A stretch of DNA of 64,000 bases from Saccharothrix deserti (GTDB lineage Bacteria; Actinomycetota; Actinomycetes; Mycobacteriales; Pseudonocardiaceae): assembly GCF_009769385.1 (NCBI RefSeq), contig NZ_ML775960.1:430842-494841 (forward strand). Direction: 5' to 3'. Positions 58,743-64,000 of this stretch are shown piece by piece. Within the stretch, counting starts at the first letter, position 1, and the number at the start of each line of letters is the position of its first letter. Made by a program: the position numbers and the translations under genes. The notes under the pieces are model-generated. The model ran no database searches and was not told the origin of the DNA. It worked only from the letters and a program-made list of their open reading frames with translations.

Positions 58743-60103
58743 GAGGGCTCCTTGCCGAACAGGGCCCGCGCGTCGCCCGCCGTGACGACCGAGCCGGTCA
58801 CCACCACGCCGCCGCCGGACACCATGTCTCCGTCGTCGCTCTCCTCGGCCAGCCGCACGGCCTCCTCGATCGCGTCGTCCAGGTGCGGCTGGACGACCAT
58901 CCGGTCCTCGCCGAAGATCGAGATCGCGATCCCGGCGAGCAGGTCGGGGTCCATCGCGCGGGGCGAGGAGTTGGCGGTCAGCACGACCTCCTGCACGACC
59001 GGTTCCAGCGCGCTGAGGATGCCCACCGCGTCCTTCTCCTGCATCACGCCGACCACCGCGACCAGCTTCCGGAAGCCGAACTCCTCGTCCAGCGCCTTGG
59101 CCAGCGCCTCCGCGCCCTGCGGGTTGTGCGCCGCGTCCACCAGCACGGTCGGCGCGGAGCGGACCCGTTCCAGCCGGCCGGGCGAGCTGACCGTGGCGAA
59201 CGCCTCGCGCACCGCGTCCACGTCCAGCCGCCGCTCGGCGCCTGCCCCGAAGAACGCCTCGACGGCGGCCAGCGCCAGCGCCGCGTTCGCCGCCTGGTGC
59301 GCGCCGTGCAGCGGGAGGAAGATCTCGTCGTACTCGCCGCCGAGCCCCTGCAGCCGCAGCATCTGCCCGCCCACCGCGACGTCGCGCTGGATGACGCCGA
59401 ACTCGGACCCCAGCCGCGCGATGGAGGCGTCCACTTCGGCGCACCGCTTCAGCAGCACCTGTTCGACGGCGGCGTCCTGCTGGGCCAGCAGCGCGACCGC
59501 GCCGGGCTTGATGATCCCGGCCTTCTCCTCCGCGATACCCGCCAGATCCGAACCGAGGTACTCGACGTGGTCGAGCCCGATGGGCGTGATGACCGCGATC
59601 CGGCCGTCGGCGATGTTCGTCGCGTCCCACGACCCGCCGAGGCCGACCTCGATCACGGCGGCGTCCACCGGCGCGTCCGCGAACGCGGCGAACGCCATGC
59701 CGGTGAGCACCTCGAACTTGCTCATCGGCACGTCGCCGCGCGCGTCCACGATCGACACGTAAGGCTCGATGTCGCGGTAGATCTCGACGTACCGCTCGGG
59801 GCTGATCGGCGCGCCGTCCACGCTGATCCGCTCGGTGGCCAGCTGGAGGTGCGGGCTGGTGTACCGGCCGGTGCGCAGCCCGATCCGGCCGAGCAGTGCG
59901 TCGATCATCCGCGACGTGGACGTCTTGCCGTTCGTCCCGCCGACGTGCAGCACGGGGTAGCCGTGCTGCGGGTCGCCGAGGATGTCCGCCAACGCCCGGA
60001 TGCGGTCGAGGCTCGGTTCGATCTTGGTCTCGGGCCAGCGCGTGTTCAGCTCCGCCTCGACCTGGCGCAGTTCCTCCAACGCCCCCGTCTCGAAGCCGCT
60101 CAC
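58739..60103 (-). CDS. folC: Folylpolyglutamate synthase / dihydrofolate synthase
   Basis: 454 aa from GTG at 60103, which overlaps the valS stop (GTGA). Mur-ligase fold: ATP-binding [67 protein letters not shown] and the C-terminal [16 protein letters not shown]. Adds glutamates to folates. Coupled to valS upstream and DUF4233 downstream, as in mycobacteria. Confidence 0.96.
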   Translation of the reverse strand: MSGFETGALEELRQVEAELNTRWPETKIEPSLDRIRALADILGDPQHGYPVLHVGGTNGKTSTSRMIDALLGRIGLRTGRYTSPHLQLATERISVDGAPISPERYVEIYRDIEPYVSIVDARGDVPMSKFEVLTGMAFAAFADAPVDAAVIEVGLGGSWDATNIADGRIAVITPIGLDHVEYLGSDLAGIAEEKAGIIKPGAVALLAQQDAAVEQVLLKRCAEVDASIARLGSEFGVIQRDVAVGGQMLRLQGLGGEYDEIFLPLHGAHQAANAALALAAVEAFFGAGAERRLDVDAVREAFATVSSPGRLERVRSAPTVLVDAAHNPQGAEALAKALDEEFGFRKLVAVVGVMQEKDAVGILSALEPVVQEVVLTANSSPRAMDPDLLAGIAISIFGEDRMVVQPHLDDAIEEAVRLAEESDDGDMVSGGGVVVTGSVVTAGDARALFGKEPS

Positions 60104-62742
60104 GACTGCCCGCTGTCCTGCGGCAGGGTGTCGAGGCGGGCGTGGATGCGGTCGATCTCGGCGTTGGCCGCGGCCAACCGCGCCTGGATCTTCGCCACCA
60201 CCTCGGCGGGCGCCTTGTCGAGGAACGCGGCGTTGCCGAGTTTGCCCTCGCACTGGGCGCGTTCCTTCTCGGCCACCGCCAGGTCCTTGGCCAGCCGCTT
60301 GCGCTCGGCGGCCACGTCGACCGCGCCGGACAGGTCCAGCTCGACCTTGACGGTGCCCTTGGGCAGGCCGACGTCCAGCGACACGGTCACCGAGAACTCG
60401 TCGCCGGGCTCGGTCATCCTGGTCAGCGACCGCACCGCGGCCACCTGGTCGAGCAGGTCGACGCAGCACGCGCCGCGGACCTTGCCCGCGACCTTCTGCG
60501 CGGGCTTGAGGCCCTGGTCGGAGCGGAACCGGCGGATCTCGGTGACCAGCTTCTTCAGGCCCTCGATCCGGGTGGCGGCGTCCTCGTCGCGCGCGGCGCC
60601 GGTCGGCTTCGGCCAGTCCGCGATCACCAGCGACTCGCCGCCGGTCAGCGTGGTCCACAGCGTCTCGGTGATGAACGGCGTCAGCGGGTGCAGCAGCCGC
60701 AGCACCACGTCGAGGACGTGGCCGAGCACGGACTGGGTGGCCTCGGCGCGGGTGCCGCCCTCGGCGAGCTGGACCTTGGCCAGCTCCAGGTACCAGTCGC
60801 AGAACTCGTCCCAGGTGAAGTGGTAGAGCGCCTCGCTGAGCTTGGCGAACTGGAACGCCTCGAATTGACCGTCCACATCGGACACCAGCTGGTCGAGCAG
60901 GTCGAGGATCCAGCGGTCGGCGTCGGTCAGCTCGTCGCGCGCCGGGAGCGGGCGTGCCACGGTGGCGCCGTTGTTGAGCGCGAACCGGGAGGCGTTCCAC
61001 AGCTTCGTGGTGAAGTTGCGGGAGCCGGCGGCCCACTCGTCGGCCAGCGCCATGTCCGAGCCGGGGTTGGTGCTGCGCAGCAGCGTGAACCGGGTGGCGT
61101 CGGCGCCGTAGGCGTCCATCCAGTCGATCGGGTCGATGCCGTTGCCGCGCGATTTCGACATCTTCTTGCCGAACTGGTCGCGGATGAGGCCGTGCAGGAA
61201 CACGTGGTCGAACGGCTGCTTGCCGTCCATCGCGTACAGGCCGAACATCATCATCCGGACGACCCAGAAGAACAGGATGTCGTAGCCGGTGGACAGCACG
61301 CTGGTCGGGTAGAACTTGGCCAGGTCGCTGGTCGGCGTGGGCCAGCCCAGCGTGGAGAACGGCCACAGGCCGGACGAGAACCACGTGTCGAGCACGTCCT
61401 CGTCCTGCACCCAGCCCTCACCGGGCGGCTCGTCGTCGGGGCCGACGCACATGACCTTGTCGTTCGGGCCGTACCAGACCGGGATGCGGTGGCCCCACCA
61501 CAGCTGGCGCGAGATGCACCAGTCGTTGAGGTTGTCGACCCAGTCGAAGTAGCGCTTGGCCAGCTCCGGCGGGTGGATGGTGGTGCGGCCGTCGCGCACG
61601 GCGTCGGCGGCGGCCTCGGCGAGCGGGGCGACCTTCACCCACCACTGCATGGACAGGCGCGGCTCGATGACGGTGTCGCAGCGCGAGCAGTGGCCGACGG
61701 AGTGCTGGTACGGGCGCTTCTCGGCCACGATCCGGCCTTGTTCGCGCAGCGCGGCGACGACCGCCGGACGTGCCTCGAACCGGTCCATGTCCTGGAACGG
61801 CCCGTGCGCGGTGATCACGCCGCGGCCGTCCATGACGGTGAGCGCGGGCAGCTGGTGGCGCTGGCCGATCTCGAAGTCGTTCGGGTCGTGCGCCGGGGTC
61901 ACCTTGACCGCGCCGGTGCCGAACTTCGGGTCGACGTGCTCGTCGGCCACGATCGGCACGTACCGGCCGGTCAGCGGCACCTCGACCTCGGTGCCGATGA
62001 GGTGCTCGTAGCGCTCGTCCTCGGGGTGCACGGCGACCGCCGTGTCGCCCAGCATGGTCTCGGCGCGGGTGGTCGCGACCACGATCGAGTTCTCGCCGGA
62101 GCCGTAGCGGATCGAGACGAGTTCGCCGTCGTCCTCGGAGTGGTCGACCTCGATGTCGGACAGCGCGGTCTGGCAGCGCGGGCACCAGTTGATGATGCGT
62201 TCGGCGCGGTAGATCAGGCCGTCGTCGAAGAGCTTCTTGAAGATCGTCTGGACGGAGCGGGACAGGCCCTCGTCCATGGTGAAGCGGACGCGGGTCCAGT
62301 CGACGCCGTCGCCGAGGCGGCGCATCTGGCCGAGGATCCGGCCGCCGACCTCCTCGCGCCACTCCCAGACGCGTTCCACGAACTTCTCGCGGCCCACGTC
62401 GTGGCGGGACTTGCCCTCGCCCGCGAGGGCGCGTTCGACCGCGGTCTGGGTGGCGATGCCGGCGTGGTCGGTGCCGGGCAGCCACAGCACCTCGTAGCCC
62501 TGCATGCGGCGGCGGCGGGTGAGCGCGTCCATCACGCTGTGGTTCATCGCGTGGCCCATGTGCAGGCTGCCGTTGACGTTCGGCGGCGGCAGCACGATGG
62601 AGAACGGCGGCTTGTCGCTGTTCGCGTCGGCCGTGAAGTAGCCGCGCTCGACCCACCGCTCGTACAGCCCGGCCTCTACCTCGGCCGGGTTCCACGCCGG
62701 CGGGAGTTCGGAGCGCTGCGGTGCGGTGGGGGTCTCAGTCAC
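60100..62742 (-). CDS. valS: Valyl-tRNA synthetase
   Basis: 880 aa, class I synthetase. HIGH-type motif [16 protein letters not shown], the editing (CP1) domain ([20 protein letters not shown]), KMSKS motif [18 protein letters not shown], anticodon-binding domain, and a C-terminal coiled coil ([32 protein letters not shown]). Full length for ValS. First gene of valS-folC-DUF4233; the promoter must lie in 62743-62914, which it shares with the divergent gene. No T-box was recognised. Confidence 0.97.
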   Translation of the reverse strand: MTETPTAPQRSELPPAWNPAEVEAGLYERWVERGYFTADANSDKPPFSIVLPPPNVNGSLHMGHAMNHSVMDALTRRRRMQGYEVLWLPGTDHAGIATQTAVERALAGEGKSRHDVGREKFVERVWEWREEVGGRILGQMRRLGDGVDWTRVRFTMDEGLSRSVQTIFKKLFDDGLIYRAERIINWCPRCQTALSDIEVDHSEDDGELVSIRYGSGENSIVVATTRAETMLGDTAVAVHPEDERYEHLIGTEVEVPLTGRYVPIVADEHVDPKFGTGAVKVTPAHDPNDFEIGQRHQLPALTVMDGRGVITAHGPFQDMDRFEARPAVVAALREQGRIVAEKRPYQHSVGHCSRCDTVIEPRLSMQWWVKVAPLAEAAADAVRDGRTTIHPPELAKRYFDWVDNLNDWCISRQLWWGHRIPVWYGPNDKVMCVGPDDEPPGEGWVQDEDVLDTWFSSGLWPFSTLGWPTPTSDLAKFYPTSVLSTGYDILFFWVVRMMMFGLYAMDGKQPFDHVFLHGLIRDQFGKKMSKSRGNGIDPIDWMDAYGADATRFTLLRSTNPGSDMALADEWAAGSRNFTTKLWNASRFALNNGATVARPLPARDELTDADRWILDLLDQLVSDVDGQFEAFQFAKLSEALYHFTWDEFCDWYLELAKVQLAEGGTRAEATQSVLGHVLDVVLRLLHPLTPFITETLWTTLTGGESLVIADWPKPTGAARDEDAATRIEGLKKLVTEIRRFRSDQGLKPAQKVAGKVRGACCVDLLDQVAAVRSLTRMTEPGDEFSVTVSLDVGLPKGTVKVELDLSGAVDVAAERKRLAKDLAVAEKERAQCEGKLGNAAFLDKAPAEVVAKIQARLAAANAEIDRIHARLDTLPQDSGQS

Positions 62743-62781
62743 GGTCGAAGTCTACGGAGGCGCGGGTATCGACTTCTAACC

Positions 62782-62865
62782 AGATACCTGCTAGCGGCCT
62801 CCGCGTGTGGTGTTCCTGCCCTCAAACGTGATCGGACGCAGGGGGCCGGTGACGGCAGGTATCGC
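62782..62865. repeat. Inverted repeat in the valS / membrane-protein intergenic region
   Basis: GATACCTGC (62783-62791) and GCAGGTATC (62855-62863) are perfect 9-bp inverted copies 63 bp apart; a related GGGTATCGA lies at 62764-62772. They sit between the two divergent starts, so they could be a shared operator pair. Confidence 0.5.
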
Positions 62866-62914
62866 ATTCGTCACCGTTTCGTGCTAACGCCTAGAGGTGA
62901 CACGAGGGGGCCCA

Positions 62915-63814
62915 GTGGACGACTACCGGATCGAGGACCATCCCGACCTCCAGGACGCCGGGTGGGCGCGGAACGCCGTGCGGCGGGCCGAGCGCGAGGC
63001 GCGGTTGGGGCGGGTGCGGAGGTGGCCCAGGCTGCGGCGGCGGCGGTTCTGGGGCGGGTTGGCGATCGCGGTGGCGGCGGTGGTGCTGGCGTGGGCGGTG
63101 TTCGAGACGCAGTCGGACTCGCCTGCGGGACAGCGCGCGGTGGACCTGGACGAGCCGTTCGCGGGCACCGCGGCGGCGTCCTGGGCCGACGGCGAGGCGG
63201 GGGTGGTGGTGCCGGAGCCGCGGCAGGTCGGCACGTTCCCCGCGGACCAGGTAGCACAGGCCTACGCACAGGTTCGCCAGGCGGTGGTCACGGCCCGGCT
63301 CGACCGGCGGGTGGTGGTGGAGCACGACCTGGAGCCGTTCTTCGGGCTGTTCGCGCCGGACCTGCGCGACTCGCTGCGGGTGCTGTTCGACGGCCGCAAC
63401 GACGGTGAGGCGGCGCTGGTGGTGACGCGGGTGGACAAGGACTCGCGGCTGGCGGAGGTGGCGCCGAAGGTGCGCGGCGAGATGGCCGCCGAGGCCGGGC
63501 CGGGCGGTGAGCTGGTGGTGCGGACGGACTACACGTTCGCCTACGCGTTCACCCCCGACCGGCCCGAGGCGGTGCGCGGGCCGATGGACGTGGTGGCGCT
63601 GTCGCGGTTCCAGGTGCGGTACGCCGTCCGCACCGGCGACCCCGGCGTGGCCGGGCTGTGGGCGGACGCGTCGACGGGCTCGCTGCACTCGATCGCGTGT
63701 TCGACCGCCAAGCGCGGCTACCTCGCGCCCGCGTTCACCGAACCGTCCCTGCCGCCGGGCCTGGACTTCGACCTCGGCGCGCCCTCGTCACCGGCCGACG
63801 GCTGCCCGGACTGA
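62915..63814 (+). CDS. Membrane-anchored protein of unknown function
   Basis: 299 aa from GTG at 62915 after GAGGGGG. Basic N-terminus (RRAEREARLGRVRRWPRLRR), one membrane helix near 50-67 (FWGGLAIAVAAVVLAWAVF), then an extracytoplasmic domain of about 230 residues (AQAYAQVRQAVVTARLDRRV, VRTDYTFAYAFTPDRPEAVR) ending in two Cys (SIACSTAKRGY, ADGCPD). Type II topology. No family recognised; similar single-anchor proteins flank valS in other Pseudonocardiales (impression only). Confidence 0.8.
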   Translation: MDDYRIEDHPDLQDAGWARNAVRRAEREARLGRVRRWPRLRRRRFWGGLAIAVAAVVLAWAVFETQSDSPAGQRAVDLDEPFAGTAAASWADGEAGVVVPEPRQVGTFPADQVAQAYAQVRQAVVTARLDRRVVVEHDLEPFFGLFAPDLRDSLRVLFDGRNDGEAALVVTRVDKDSRLAEVAPKVRGEMAAEAGPGGELVVRTDYTFAYAFTPDRPEAVRGPMDVVALSRFQVRYAVRTGDPGVAGLWADASTGSLHSIACSTAKRGYLAPAFTEPSLPPGLDFDLGAPSSPADGCPD

Positions 63815-63827
63815 ACCGGTCGTCAGA

Positions 63828-63863
63828 ATCGGCAGTGCGCTCCGGATCGGCAGTGCGCTCCGG
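63828..63863. repeat. Perfect 18-bp tandem duplication
   Basis: ATCGGCAGTGCGCTCCGG occurs twice head-to-tail (63828-63845, 63846-63863), 13 bp after the stop of the preceding gene. The rest of 63815-64000 shows no supported gene. Confidence 0.85.
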
Positions 63864-64000
63864 CCCGGAGTTCAGCGACGGCAGCCACGGCCACTTCGAC
63901 CCGAATCGCCCTCTGCCGGTCGCTGACGACTGCCATGGGTGAGGTCACCCGTTCGGAGGATTCGCTCGGGTGTGGCGCCGCTCACAATTAACCTTGATCA

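Noticed and set aside
59896-63408. A 1170-codon plus-strand frame opposite valS/folC
   Set aside because: Shadow of valS with typical antisense composition; no start context and no domains.

Overview
High-GC actinobacterial chromosome, most likely Pseudonocardiales (Saccharothrix/Lentzea/Actinosynnema-like; inferred from GC content, GTG starts, gene order and protein style, not tested against a database). The backbone matches the conserved block known from mycobacteria (Rv2412 to Rv2448c region): valS-folC-DUF4233 / ndk / rne-rplU-rpmA-obgE-proB / proA / nadD-rsfS-gpgP-octT-degV-comEA-comEC-holA / rpsT. Most of it is on the minus strand, and many junctions are 4-nt GTGA or ATGA overlaps. Accessory genes are inserted between these housekeeping segments.

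Layout. 1-4.2 kb: a winged-helix (AlkZ/YcaQ-like) protein running in frame into a GNAT start, an SPFH membrane protein with a ribbon-helix-helix protein, a two-domain VOC protein and a TSUP exporter. 4.2-6.6 kb: a secreted GH3 beta-glucosidase behind a CebR-like operator. 6.7-16.9 kb: rpsT, holA, SAM-riboswitch-led threonine synthase, comEC (with an anomalous 3' end), comEA, degV, octT, gpgP, rsfS, nadD. 17.1-20.5 kb: a P450-ferredoxin-P450 cluster with two matching palindromic operators, and a TetR gene coupled to proA. 21.9-26.2 kb: a RecQ helicase with a phosphoribosyltransferase-like C-terminus, GNAT, an MHS-type transporter, and a scar built from response-regulator and ABC-permease fragments. 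26.2-33.8 kb: proB, obgE, rpmA, rplU, rne, DUF2344.

34-40.2 kb is an insertion between DUF2344 and its usual radical-SAM partner. It holds a secreted subtilase, a large LuxR-type ATPase regulator, an ECF sigma factor without a visible anti-sigma, and a divergent membrane haem reductase fused to a ferredoxin with a perfect CRP-type box upstream. 40.2-47 kb: the radical-SAM protein, DoxX, a three-gene ABC exporter, GNAT, GtrA-like protein and ndk. 47.1-58.3 kb is a second insertion, between ndk and DUF4233-folC-valS. It carries a secreted amylopullulanase with two GH13 catalytic modules, a MerR-VOC fusion, a Tat-exported PhoD-like phosphatase, an HSL-type esterase, a PucR-like regulator and a GNAT. 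A membrane-anchored protein of unknown function closes the window.

Functionally this is a housekeeping translation/cofactor/proline/DNA-uptake region into which secreted polymer-degrading enzymes, redox enzymes and regulators have been inserted. No tRNA, rRNA, CRISPR array, intact transposon or prophage was recognised.
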